64,000 nucleotides of DNA from Cellulomonas aerilata (GTDB taxonomy: Bacteria; Actinomycetota; Actinomycetes; Actinomycetales; Cellulomonadaceae): contig NZ_BJYY01000013.1 in assembly GCF_007991755.1 (NCBI RefSeq), positions 186,001 through 250,000 on the forward strand, written 5' to 3'. Both the position numbers and the translations under genes were made by a program. The number at the start of each line of letters is the position of its first letter. Position 1 is the first letter of the stretch. The notes beneath the pieces were generated by a model that made no database searches, was not told where the DNA came from, and saw nothing but the letters and a program-made list of their open reading frames with translations. This document shows positions 54,795 through 63,531 of this stretch, in pieces.

Positions 54795-56486
54795 GTGAGC
54801 TGGCCGCTGACGAGGTCCGAGGCCGAGCCGGAGGACACCGCCCTGCGCGCGTGGGTGGGCGTGCTGCGCCGGCGAGCCCTGCTCGTCGTCCTGGTCGCGG
54901 TGATCTGCACGGCGGTGGCGGGGGTCGCGCTGTCCCGTGCCGAGGCGCGGTACACCGCCGCCGCGCAGGTGGACGTCAGCGCAGCGCTCGCGGGCGGGGG
55001 CGCTCCGGCGGGCAACGCCCCCCGCGTGGCGGACGAGGCGCTCATCGCGCGGAGCACCCAGGTGGTGCAGCGCGTCCAGGAGCAGCTGAGCTTCGACGTG
55101 GAGCTGGACGCCGCGGCGGACGAGGGCAGCACCGTGCTGACGCTGTCGGCGACCGCCGCGACGCCCGACCGCGCCGCTGCCGCGGCGAACGCCTACGCCG
55201 ACGCGTACGTCGACCTCCGCCGCAGCGCCGCGGTCGAGCAGAGCGAGACGGCGTTCCGCGCGCTCACGGACGCCATCGACGAGCTCGACGCGCGGCTCGT
55301 CACCGCCACCGAGGCGCAGCGGACGGCTCTGCGGGAGCAGCGCTCCGCACTCGAGGAGGCCCGGACGGCCCTCGTCGTGGACGAGGCGCTCGCGCGACAG
55401 GGCTGGGCCCGGGTCATCGCCCCCGCCCAGCCGCCGCTCGACGACGACGCGCTCCCCGGACCCCTCCTGCTGGCCGGGGCCGCCCTCATCGGACTGGCCC
55501 TCGGCCTGGTGGCGGCCGCGGTGCGGGACGCCCTCGACGGCAGCGCCCACACCGCGGAGTCGCTGGCCAGGGCGCTGGTCGTCCCCACGGGCGAGGGGGA
55601 CGGGCGGCGGCGCGTCCGCGTCCTCGCCGTGGTCCCGAACGCCGGGGCGGCCATGGTCTCCGCGGCGCTCCGGGCGGGTGGGGCGGGGGTGGCGGCACCG
55701 CTGCGCCTGCTGCGCTCAACGCTCCTGCCCACGCGGCGGGACGCGGGCCCGAGCGTGGTGCACCTGACGAGCACCTCCACCGACGACGGGGCCGCCGTGG
55801 TCGCGTGCGGTCTCGCGCTCGCGCTGGGGGCGTCCGGCCACTCGACGACCCTGGTGGAGGTGACACCGGCCGGCGCCGACCGGGTGGGGCCCCTGCTGTC
55901 GCTGCCACCGATGGCCGGCCCCCGCGACTCCGTCCGTCCGGAGGGCGAGATGCCGGAGGCGCACGACCTGGGCTGGTGGGGCGACGACGCGGAGGTCGCC
56001 CCGCGCGTGCGGGTGCTGCGCGTGGCGTCGGGGGTCGGCGAGGGCGACGGGGACGGGCCCGCTCCCCTCGACAAGCTGGTCGGCGACCTGCGCACGACCG
56101 CCGACGTGGTCGTGCTGCTCACCCCGCCGCTGCTCTCCTCACCCGAGGGCCTGGAGGTCGCGCTCTCCGTGGACTCCACCGCCCTCGTGGTGCGCCTCAG
56201 CGGCACGCCGGTGAGCTCGGCACGCCACGCCGCTGCCCTGCTGGCCGCCGTCGGCGGGACCGTGGACGGGGCCGTCGCGACGGGTCCGGAGCAGACCCGC
56301 ACCGTCGTCCGACCTCGTCCTCGTCGCCTGCTACGAGGATCGGGTGCAAGCGTCGGCGCGGTGGGCGTCGATGCGGTGGACGACGTCGAGCCGGCGGACC
56401 AGGAAGGTCGGCCCGCGGAGGACGACGCCGACCCGGCCGACCACGACAGTCGGCCCGCGGAGACCGGGGACCCCGCTCGCCGGTAG
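54795..56486 (+). CDS. Wzz-type chain-length regulator with degenerate tyrosine-kinase-like domain
   Basis: 563 residues. Two transmembrane helices (near residues 25-45 and 225-245) flank an extracytoplasmic coiled-coil Wzz domain with EQSETAFRALTDAIDELDAR. The cytoplasmic half is built like a bacterial tyrosine kinase (BY-kinase), but the Walker A site has become STSTDDGAAVVACGLALAL with no GK[ST]. The Walker A' and tyrosine cluster are also absent. It is likely a non-catalytic chain-length determinant. The tail has acidic VEPAD-type repeats. GTG at 54795. Confidence 0.88.
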   Translation: MSWPLTRSEAEPEDTALRAWVGVLRRRALLVVLVAVICTAVAGVALSRAEARYTAAAQVDVSAALAGGGAPAGNAPRVADEALIARSTQVVQRVQEQLSFDVELDAAADEGSTVLTLSATAATPDRAAAAANAYADAYVDLRRSAAVEQSETAFRALTDAIDELDARLVTATEAQRTALREQRSALEEARTALVVDEALARQGWARVIAPAQPPLDDDALPGPLLLAGAALIGLALGLVAAAVRDALDGSAHTAESLARALVVPTGEGDGRRRVRVLAVVPNAGAAMVSAALRAGGAGVAAPLRLLRSTLLPTRRDAGPSVVHLTSTSTDDGAAVVACGLALALGASGHSTTLVEVTPAGADRVGPLLSLPPMAGPRDSVRPEGEMPEAHDLGWWGDDAEVAPRVRVLRVASGVGEGDGDGPAPLDKLVGDLRTTADVVVLLTPPLLSSPEGLEVALSVDSTALVVRLSGTPVSSARHAAALLAAVGGTVDGAVATGPEQTRTVVRPRPRRLLRGSGASVGAVGVDAVDDVEPADQEGRPAEDDADPADHDSRPAETGDPARR

Positions 56487-56606
56487 ACCTCGCCTGCTCG
56501 CGCCGTTCCGCCCCGCGCAGCGTCTGGCGGTGCGAGTATGGCGGCATCGCGCGGTCCGGCCCCCCGGCTGGTGCCCAGGCGCGACCGGCAACGTCGGAGA
56601 TGCCGC

Positions 56607-57974
56607 ATGACACCCTTCTCGACGCACCTCGTCCGCCGCTTCGTGCCGCTGGCTCTCGGCGCCCTGCTGACCACCGCCGCGTGCGGCGGGGCACCGGGCG
56701 CGGTGGGCGCGGACGCGGCAGGCGGGCGCCCACCCCGGGAGCACGCTGCTCACAGCGCCCCGGGTGCCCCGGGTGCCCCGGGTGCCCCGGGTGCCGCTGG
56801 TGCCCCGGCCGTCCTGGCAGCGACCACGCCCCGCACACAGGTCGCACCGTCGGACGTCGTGCAGCTGCGCAGCACGTTCGAGCGGCTGCTGGGTGCCCAC
56901 CTGCTCCTGGCCGACGAGCACGTCCGCAGCACGCTGACGGGCGACGACGCCCGCGCCTCGGCCGCCGTGGACGCGGTGGAGCGGAACGAGCAGCAGCTCG
57001 TGGACGCGGTGGCCTCGCTCGGCGGTGAGGCGACGGGCGCGAGCTTCGGCACCGCCTGGCACCGGCACGTGGACATCCTGCACGACTACGCCGTCGCGCT
57101 GCGGGACGACGACGCCGCGGGTGCCGCTTCCGCGCGGACGCAGTACACCCAGGCGGAGAGCGAGCTCGCGACCGTCCTGCACGGCGTCGCCGGGGGGCAG
57201 CTCAGCCTCGAGGCGCTCACCGCGGGGGCCACGATGCACGGTGAGCACCTGCTCGGCCAGGCCGACGCGTTCCACCGCGGGGACTTCGATACGGCCTACA
57301 CCCTGCAGCGCACCGCTTTCGCCCACATGATCGGCATGGCCGACGCGCTGGCGCGGGGGATCGCGGCGGCGAAGGGGCTGTCGACGGCCGAGCTCGACGC
57401 CCCACGCCTCGACCTGCAGTCGGCCCTGAGCCGGCTCCTGGCCGAGCACATGGGCCTGATGGTCCAGGCGATGCGGGCCGCGCAGGACCGCTCCCCCGAC
57501 TTCGACGCCGCCGGCCGCGCCATCAACGCGAACACCACGGACCTCGGCGCCGCGGTGTCGCTCCTCTACGGCGCTCCCGCGAGCGGGGAGTTCCTGACGA
57601 TCTGGGCGGACCACGTCGAGGCGCTGATCCAATACGCCGGCACCCCCGACCAGGAGGCCCGCAACGCGGCGCGGCAGAACGGCGTCGACTACGCGCCGCG
57701 GCTGGCGCGCTTCCTCGCGGGCGCGACCGAGCAGCGCCTCCCGGCGATCGACCTGGCGGCGTCGCTGACCCAGCACGACGACCACCTGCGGCGTCAGCTC
57801 GACGCCTGGGCGGTCGACGACCTCGACGAGGCGCAGGCGCAGGCCGAGCAGGGCTACGGCCACATGTTCGAGCTCGCCCAGACGCTGGCGACCGCCATCG
57901 GTGACGTCGTGGCGGCCCGGCTGCCCCAGGGCGGCGCCGCGACGGGCGGCGGCGGACGAGCCGACGGGGACTAG
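56607..57974 (+). CDS. Lipoprotein with two tandem copies of a helical domain
   Basis: 455 residues. Signal peptide with lipobox TTAACGG, then a Gly-Ala-Pro repeat linker, then two homologous all-helical halves. Half 1 starts LRSTFERLLGAHLLLADE and half 2 starts LQSALSRLLAEHMGLMVQ. They also align at HGEHLLGQADAF / HDDHLRRQLDAW and at the AHMIGMADALARGI / GHMFELAQTLATAI stretches. Similar proteins occur in Gram-positives, sometimes named after copper amine oxidase N-domains; function unknown. The ATG at 56607 has a GGAGA site; the longer frame upstream is unlikely. The sortase follows after 4 bases. Confidence 0.82.
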   Translation: MTPFSTHLVRRFVPLALGALLTTAACGGAPGAVGADAAGGRPPREHAAHSAPGAPGAPGAPGAAGAPAVLAATTPRTQVAPSDVVQLRSTFERLLGAHLLLADEHVRSTLTGDDARASAAVDAVERNEQQLVDAVASLGGEATGASFGTAWHRHVDILHDYAVALRDDDAAGAASARTQYTQAESELATVLHGVAGGQLSLEALTAGATMHGEHLLGQADAFHRGDFDTAYTLQRTAFAHMIGMADALARGIAAAKGLSTAELDAPRLDLQSALSRLLAEHMGLMVQAMRAAQDRSPDFDAAGRAINANTTDLGAAVSLLYGAPASGEFLTIWADHVEALIQYAGTPDQEARNAARQNGVDYAPRLARFLAGATEQRLPAIDLAASLTQHDDHLRRQLDAWAVDDLDEAQAQAEQGYGHMFELAQTLATAIGDVVAARLPQGGAATGGGGRADGD

Positions 57975-57978
57975 GCGC

Positions 57979-58599
57979 GTGCGCCGCGTCGCCACCCTCG
58001 TCGCCGTCGCCGCCGTCGTCGCCCTCGTCCTGCCGGGCTGCACGTCGTCGGTGCCGGACACCACCGCGCGACCGGTCGCGGTCAGCCCCGCTCCCGACGT
58101 CAGCCCGCCGCCGCCTCCGCCGCAGGACTTCACGGCTGTGCGGGAGGTCGCCCGCGGCCCGGTGCCCGTGCGGGTGCGCATCCCGGACCTCGGCGTCGAC
58201 GCCGAGGTCGGGGCCGTCGGCAAGGCCGAGGACGGCAGTGTCGAGGTGCCGACGGAGTGGGACGACGTCGGCTGGTACGACGGCGGGGCCCGCCCCGGCG
58301 AACCGGGCCCGGCGGTCCTGCTCGGCCACGTGGACTCCACGAGCGGTCCGGCGGTCTTCGTCCGCCTGCCGCAGGCCCGCCCCGGCACCGTCGTCGAGGT
58401 CGTCGGTGACGACGGCTCCGTGCAGCGCTTCGCGGTGGACCGGCTGCAGTCGTTCCCGAAGACCCGCTTCCCCACCGAGGCGGTCTACCTCCCCGGGCTG
58501 GAGCCGGAGCTGCGCCTGGTGACCTGCGGCGGGCGCTTCGACCGCGCCACCGGCCACTACGTCGACAACGTCGTGGTCTGGGCCAGCGCCCTGCCCTGA
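57979..58599 (+). CDS. Class F sortase
   Basis: 206 residues. An N-terminal hydrophobic segment ends in a possible lipobox (LPGC), followed by a Pro-rich linker. The catalytic triad is present: His in LLGHVDS, Cys in LVTCGG, Arg in RFD. Class F enzymes are typical of actinobacteria. GTG at 57979 follows the lipoprotein by 4 bases, so both are co-expressed. No LPXTG substrate is visible in this window. Confidence 0.9.
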   Translation: MRRVATLVAVAAVVALVLPGCTSSVPDTTARPVAVSPAPDVSPPPPPPQDFTAVREVARGPVPVRVRIPDLGVDAEVGAVGKAEDGSVEVPTEWDDVGWYDGGARPGEPGPAVLLGHVDSTSGPAVFVRLPQARPGTVVEVVGDDGSVQRFAVDRLQSFPKTRFPTEAVYLPGLEPELRLVTCGGRFDRATGHYVDNVVVWASALP

Positions 58600-58622
58600 C
58601 CCGCCCCGTCGCCCGTCAGGGC
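58593..58622. terminator. Shared bidirectional hairpin between convergent genes
   Basis: GCCCTGAC (58593-58600) pairs perfectly with GTCAGGGC (58615-58622) over a 14-base loop. Both arms contain the stop codons of the two convergent genes (sortase TGA; minus-strand gene TCA). A plausible bidirectional terminator. Confidence 0.6.
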
Positions 58623-59092
58623 GTGCAGGCCTCGCGCGACGACCGGTAGGCGGCCAGCTCGTCCTCGAGGCGGTCCCGCTCGGTCGCCCCACGCGTCAGC
58701 ACGGGCAGGGTCTGGTCGAGCGCCTGCTCGGTGGTCAGTCGCTGCGCGAGCAGCTCGTCCATGATCCGCGTGTGGTCCGCGAGCGCCTGGTCGAGCGCCG
58801 TCGAGCGCTGCGCCACCGCGTCCGCCCACGCGAGCGCCGTCGCGCAGGCGGAGCCCGCGGCGTCGCCGGGCACCTCCGTCTGGGTCGGTGCCGGCGAGGC
58901 CGTCGACGGCGGCGCCGCGTCGGCCGAGCGCGCGACCTGCGGATCGCCGGGCTCGCCCACCTGCTCCGGTTGGGAGCGGGCGAACGCGAACGTGATCCCG
59001 GCGGCGAGCACCCCCGTCAGGACGACGGCGGCGATGCTCGCCCACCACGGCACGTAGCGCCGATCGTCGTCGTCGTACACCACGAGGTCCAC
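58616..59092 (-). CDS. Small single-pass membrane protein, unknown
   Basis: 158 residues. A short acidic cytoplasmic start (VVYDDDDRRYVPWW) precedes one helix (ASIAAVVLTGVLAAGITFAFA). Outside are a Pro/Ser linker and a helical C-terminal half, where two cysteines (SACATAL and REACTP) could form a disulfide. The GTG at 59092 is chosen for its AGGAGAG site; longer frames lack one. No known family recognised. Confidence 0.7.
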   Translation of the reverse strand: MDLVVYDDDDRRYVPWWASIAAVVLTGVLAAGITFAFARSQPEQVGEPGDPQVARSADAAPPSTASPAPTQTEVPGDAAGSACATALAWADAVAQRSTALDQALADHTRIMDELLAQRLTTEQALDQTLPVLTRGATERDRLEDELAAYRSSREACTP

Positions 59093-59213
59093 GACTCTCC
59101 TTCTCCCGCGCTCGGCGCGGCCGTCCGGCACCCGGCTCCCGAGCCGTTGGGTCCACCCTGACGTCATCCCGACCGGGATGCGAGGCGGACCGTCGGGACG
59201 CGTCCAGCCGGCT

Positions 59214-59246
59214 CGGCTCCGGGCCGGCGGGTCCGCTCCGGAGCCG
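59214..59246 (-). terminator. 9-bp GC hairpin downstream of the LLM oxidoreductase gene
   Basis: CGGCTCCGG (59214-59222) pairs with CCGGAGCCG (59238-59246) over a 15-base loop, about 130 bases past the LLM gene stop on the minus strand. No U tract. The rest of the 283-base gap 59093-59375 shows nothing else recognisable. Confidence 0.4.
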
Positions 59247-59375
59247 GCCGGCGGTCCTGATCCTCATCCGCGGACCCCCGCACCCACAACCCTCGCGGGC
59301 GAGGCGTGATCCGCCGCGCCCCCTGCCGGTCACGGACGACTGCGTCGCCTCGCCTGCGGCGGGGAGGTCGGCGGT

Positions 59376-60461
59376 CTAGCCGAGGGGGACCGGGGCGGCG
59401 GCGTCCCTCGGCCGTCGGCCGAACAGCGCGGCCAGCGCCGCGTCGGAGGCCGCCAGGGCGGCGCGGTCGAAGGTGCTGCTGGATGCGACGAGCTCGGCAG
59501 CCCCGGTCCGGTCGAGCAGCTCGGCGAGCCGGCGCTCCACCTCGGCGGGTGTCCCGGCGATCGCGGCTGCTGCGGTCTGCTCGAGGTACTGCTGCTGCCG
59601 CGGGGTACGTGCCGCGGTCCGCACGGCGGACACCGGCTCCAGCGGCGGGAACACCCCGGTGGTCCGGCTCCGGGCCATCGCCCACGCCTCGGGCAGCAGG
59701 AGGTCGGCCGCCTCGCTGCTGGTGCCGGCGACCAGGACGTCGAGGCTGACCGCCACCCACGGGTCGGGCTGCTGCCGGGACGGGCGGAATGCGCACCGGT
59801 AGCCGGCCAGCGCCTCCAGGCCGGGGGCCGGATCACCACCCACCCCGAGGAGCGGGCCCCCGACGACCACCGGGAGACCGAGCTCCGCCGCGACCGGCAG
59901 GCCGCTGCCCGTGGCCAGCACGTACATCGGCACCGCGCCGTCCGGCCGCGGGTGCACGGTGATCTCCGCCGTCCCGTCGAGGTACGCGCGCAGCTCGGCG
60001 AGGTCGGCCGCGAAGTCACGGTCGACCTGCCGCAGGGCCCGGCGGACCGGTGCCGTGAAGCCCGGCGAGCGACCGAGCCCGAGGTCCACCCGGTCCGGGG
60101 CGAAGGCCGACAGGGTCGAAAACTGCTCGGCGACGACGAGCGGCTGGTGGTGCGGCAGCATCACCCCCGCCGAGCCGATGCGGATGGTGCGCGTCGCGCC
60201 CGCGACGGCCGTCAGCAGCACCGCCGGTGCCGCGCCGGCGACACCGGGGACCCCGTGGTGCTCGGCGACCCAGAACCGGTCGTACCCCAGCCGTTCGGCG
60301 TGGCCCGCGCGCGCGACGGTGCCCCGCAGTGCCACGCCCTCCGGTTCGTCCACGCGCGTGCGGGACCTGTCCAGCAGCGAGAGCCGCACCTCGGGGTCGA
60401 TCACGCCAGTGCAGCGTCGCCCGGCCACGGGTTGTTCCGTCGCCCGCACGACTGCGATCAC
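59376..60461 (-). CDS. LLM-class flavin-dependent oxidoreductase (MsnO8-like)
   Basis: 361 residues, bacterial-luciferase-like TIM barrel using reduced flavin. RLSLLDRSRTR at the start, RFWVAEHHG and the VDLGLGRSPGF motif are typical of the MsnO8 subgroup. An alternative GTG at 60404 would give a protein starting IDPEVRLSLLD, closer to the family norm, and may be the true start. Substrate unknown. Confidence 0.87.
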   Translation of the reverse strand: MIAVVRATEQPVAGRRCTGVIDPEVRLSLLDRSRTRVDEPEGVALRGTVARAGHAERLGYDRFWVAEHHGVPGVAGAAPAVLLTAVAGATRTIRIGSAGVMLPHHQPLVVAEQFSTLSAFAPDRVDLGLGRSPGFTAPVRRALRQVDRDFAADLAELRAYLDGTAEITVHPRPDGAVPMYVLATGSGLPVAAELGLPVVVGGPLLGVGGDPAPGLEALAGYRCAFRPSRQQPDPWVAVSLDVLVAGTSSEAADLLLPEAWAMARSRTTGVFPPLEPVSAVRTAARTPRQQQYLEQTAAAAIAGTPAEVERRLAELLDRTGAAELVASSSTFDRAALAASDAALAALFGRRPRDAAAPVPLG

Positions 60462-60467
60462 GTGCTC

Positions 60468-60977
60468 CTAGGCGCGCGCCCGGTGCGCCGGGTCGCCGTC
60501 CGTCGCGCCCGGCGCACCGGGCGCGACCTGCGCCTCGCGCCGCATCGGCACGTGCGGGATGTCGTCCTCGTCGAACGCGTCCCCGTCGACGGTGAAGCCG
60601 AACCGGCCGTACCAGGGAGCCAGGTGCGCCTGGGCGTCGAGGACGACGGCGGCGGACGGGTCGATCTCGGCGCAGCGGTCCAGGGCGGCGCGCATGAGCT
60701 CCGCCGCGACACCCCGGGACCGCGCGGCCGGCGCCGTGGCGACGCGGCCCACGCGCAGAGCGCCGTCGGCGTCGTGCAGCACGCGCAGGGTCGCGACCAC
60801 GTCGCCGGAGTCCGTGGCCCACAGCAGCTCGGCGCCGGCCTCGACGTCCCGCCCGTCCAGCTCCGGGTAGGGGCACGCCTGCTCCACGACGAACACGGAC
60901 ACCCGCAGGCGCAGGATCGCGTAGAGCTCGAGCGGGTCGATGGTCCGGACGGCGGATCGGTGCAGGACGACGGTCAC
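60468..60977 (-). CDS. GNAT N-acetyltransferase, ElaA type
   Basis: 169 residues. LYAILRLRVSVFVVEQACPYPELDGRD is split as the ElaA N-terminal signature (VFVVEQ, PYPELDG), and the acetyl-CoA site is RVATAPAARSRGVA. PWYGRFGFTVDG is the C-terminal motif. GTG start at 60977. It lies 6 bases upstream of the LLM gene and is probably co-transcribed. Acceptor not known. Confidence 0.87.
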   Translation of the reverse strand: MTVVLHRSAVRTIDPLELYAILRLRVSVFVVEQACPYPELDGRDVEAGAELLWATDSGDVVATLRVLHDADGALRVGRVATAPAARSRGVAAELMRAALDRCAEIDPSAAVVLDAQAHLAPWYGRFGFTVDGDAFDEDDIPHVPMRREAQVAPGAPGATDGDPAHRARA

Positions 60978-61082
60978 GGGTCGCGACGGTAGCCGAGCGG
61001 GGCCCGGGCCGGACCGCGACCGGCGCCGTCACATGCGCTCACGCCCTGCCGGACGCGGGTCGAGCCGTGCCAGCATGGCGCG

Positions 61083-62279
61083 ATGGAGGACGGCGAGGCC
61101 GCGGGAGGTCGCACAGCGGTGATCATCGGCGCCGGGGTCGGAGGCCTGACCGCGGCGGTCGCCCTGCACCAGCGCGGGTGGCGCGTCCAAGTCCTCGAGC
61201 GTGCCGCCGACCTGTCGCCGGTGGGCGCCGGGCTGGTCCTGTTCCCCAACGCCATGAGCGCGCTGGACGTCATCGGGGTCGGCCCCGAGCTCCGATCGCG
61301 TGCGCTGACCGGTCCGGGCGGCTACCGCACCCCCGACGGTCGATGGCTCCTGCGCCGGGACCTGGGCTCGACGGCTCGCGAGCGTGGTCAGGTCGCCGTC
61401 GTCCTGCTGCGGAGCGAGCTGATCGACGCCCTGGCGCGTCAGCTGCCCGAGAGCGCCTTGCGCACGGGCGTCACGGTCTCGGTGGCCGAGCCGGGGAGCC
61501 CTCGCCGGCGCGCCGCCGTGAGGACGACCGGCTCGGACCGTCTCGAGGCCGACCTCGTGGTCGCCGCCGACGGCGCGGCGTCGTCGACCCGGGCGGCGCT
61601 GTTCCCCAAGCATCGCGAGCTGCGGTACGCCGGCTACGCCACCTGGCGCCTGCTGCCGCGGCCGGCCGTGGGAGCGACCCTCCGGTACCAGTTCGAGACG
61701 TGGGGTCCCGGTCGACGCTTCAGCGCCCTCCCCCTGGCGGGCGGGCGGGTCTACTGCTGGGCGACCGCGTCCAGCCCAGCGCGCGGGGCGTCGCCGACGG
61801 CGGACGAGAGGGCCACTCTGCTGGCGCACTTCGGCACGTGGCACGAGCCCATCCCCACGCTCATCCGGTCGACGACCGCGGCGGAGGCGCTCCGTCACGA
61901 CTCCGTCCACCTCGCGCGACCCCTTCCGGCGATGCACGCCGGCCGCACCGCGCTGGTCGGGGACGCGGCGCACGCCATGACCCCCGATCTGGGTCAGGGT
62001 GGCTGCACGGCGATCGAGGACGCGGTCGTGCTCGCGCGCGAGGTCTCCCTGCCCGGGCGGCCGTTGGGCACGGCGCTGGAGCGCTACACAGCCGCCCGCC
62101 TGTCCCGGACGACGAGGATCGCGCGGCAGTCCACCCTGATGGGGCGCGTGGGCCAGGCGCACCGTCCCCCGGCGCTTGCGGCCAGGACCGCGGCGCTCCG
62201 GGTGGCCGACCACCTCCCCACGACGGTGCTCCTCGCGGCGATGCACCCCGTCGTGGGCTGGAGAGCACCGAGCGACTAG
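61083..62279 (+). CDS. FAD-dependent monooxygenase (PHBH-fold hydroxylase)
   Basis: 398 residues. Dinucleotide-binding GAGVGGLTAAVAL at the N-terminus, the LVVAADGAASSTR segment (DG motif) in the middle and ALVGDAAHAMTPDLGQGGC (GD motif) near residue 300 define the family of aromatic hydroxylases. It uses NAD(P)H and oxygen to hydroxylate an unknown aromatic or isoprenoid substrate. ATG at 61083; another ATG 7 bases upstream is out of frame. Divergent from the acetyltransferase. Confidence 0.9.
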   Translation: MEDGEAAGGRTAVIIGAGVGGLTAAVALHQRGWRVQVLERAADLSPVGAGLVLFPNAMSALDVIGVGPELRSRALTGPGGYRTPDGRWLLRRDLGSTARERGQVAVVLLRSELIDALARQLPESALRTGVTVSVAEPGSPRRRAAVRTTGSDRLEADLVVAADGAASSTRAALFPKHRELRYAGYATWRLLPRPAVGATLRYQFETWGPGRRFSALPLAGGRVYCWATASSPARGASPTADERATLLAHFGTWHEPIPTLIRSTTAAEALRHDSVHLARPLPAMHAGRTALVGDAAHAMTPDLGQGGCTAIEDAVVLAREVSLPGRPLGTALERYTAARLSRTTRIARQSTLMGRVGQAHRPPALAARTAALRVADHLPTTVLLAAMHPVVGWRAPSD

Positions 62280-62352
62280 GCCCGCTCCCTGCCCGCTGTG
62301 CCCGCAGCGGCAGCACCACGACGGGTCGGCCCCGGCCGGACGGCACCGCTCA

Positions 62353-63531
62353 TCAGGTGTCGGCGGCTGGTCGGTGGTCGCCGCTCCGGTCGCCGGTGAC
62401 CGGGTCCGTCGGGCTCGGCGCCGGCGACCCGGACCGCTCGCGGAAGCGGACGGGCTCGCCCCGCTCCAGGCGCTCCCGCTGGGGGACGACCGTGTACTTC
62501 GGGTCCTTGGCGGACTCCTGCCCCGCCTCGAAGACGCCGAAGCGGGTGCACGCCGACCCCGCGAGCAGGGCCACCCCGGACACGACCGCGGCCGTGCGAC
62601 TCCGGCCCGCGAACAACGATGCTGCTCCCCCGGCGGCGGTCAGGACCTTGGCCGCCCGCATGAGGCGGCCGGCCGTGCCCTGGTGCAGCGGCTCGGCCGT
62701 GATCCCCATCGTCCGCTCCATCCGGTGCTCCATGACGAGCTCGAGCACCGCCCCGCCGAGCGCCAGCCTGCGCACCGGGCCGGTCTCGTGGACCGGCGCG
62801 GCGACGAGCCCGAGGCCGGCCGAGGCGGCGGCCGCGGAGCCGACGAACACGAAGGGGAGCTCCCGGTAGGCCGCGTGCCACGACGGTGTCGCCGTGTCGG
62901 AGAGCAGCACGGCGGTGTAGGCGGCCACGGGCGGGGCGAGCAGGGCGGCGAGCAGGCCGGCCGGGCGGTCCACGAGGCGCGCCAGCCGCAGCGGCCCCAC
63001 ACGGAGGCGTGACGGCAGCATCGAGACGACCTCGGTGGCGGCGACCGCCCCGGCGAAGGGTCCGTAGCTGCTCAGGATCCAGGTGCCGACCGACATCGGC
63101 GAGGTCGCCTTCGCCACCCGCAGCATGTTGAGGAAGCGCTCGGGCCTCCCGAGGTCGTGCACCAGGGCCACCATGGACACCGTTAGGGCCGCGATCGCCG
63201 CCAGGCGTCCGGACCGTCGCAGGATCGGCCGACCGGTCAGGTCCGCACCGGCGGCGATCAGCGAGGACCCCGCGGCGACCCCGCCCGCGAACAGGTACGT
63301 CGGGATGTCCGCCTCCCACGGCGACGGCTTGACGATCGCCCGGCCGTAGTAGGAGGTGAACGTCGCCTCAGGCACCATCGACCGGTCGCCCCCGCCGCCA
63401 CCCCCGCTGCGGCCGCCCCGCCGCCTCCTGCGCCCCCCGGCGGAGCCCGGTGTGGCGGCGATGTCCGGGCGGGTGTCCTGCACGCCCTCGCGTCCGACCG
63501 ATCCGCTCCCGTCGTCCGGCGAGGCGGTCAC
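62353..63531 (-). CDS. NrfD/PsrC-type membrane subunit of a molybdo-oxidoreductase
   Basis: 392 residues. About eight to nine helices after a low-complexity leader of Arg/Gly repeats. The segment TYLFAGGVAAGSS, the HDLGRPERFLNMLRV motif and SPMSVGTWILSSYG are diagnostic of NrfD/PsrC quinone-interacting anchors. The GTG at 63531 overlaps the upstream ferredoxin-subunit stop (GTGA). It would pass electrons between the Fe-S subunit and the quinone pool. Confidence 0.9.
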   Translation of the reverse strand: MTASPDDGSGSVGREGVQDTRPDIAATPGSAGGRRRRRGGRSGGGGGGDRSMVPEATFTSYYGRAIVKPSPWEADIPTYLFAGGVAAGSSLIAAGADLTGRPILRRSGRLAAIAALTVSMVALVHDLGRPERFLNMLRVAKATSPMSVGTWILSSYGPFAGAVAATEVVSMLPSRLRVGPLRLARLVDRPAGLLAALLAPPVAAYTAVLLSDTATPSWHAAYRELPFVFVGSAAAASAGLGLVAAPVHETGPVRRLALGGAVLELVMEHRMERTMGITAEPLHQGTAGRLMRAAKVLTAAGGAASLFAGRSRTAAVVSGVALLAGSACTRFGVFEAGQESAKDPKYTVVPQRERLERGEPVRFRERSGSPAPSPTDPVTGDRSGDHRPAADT

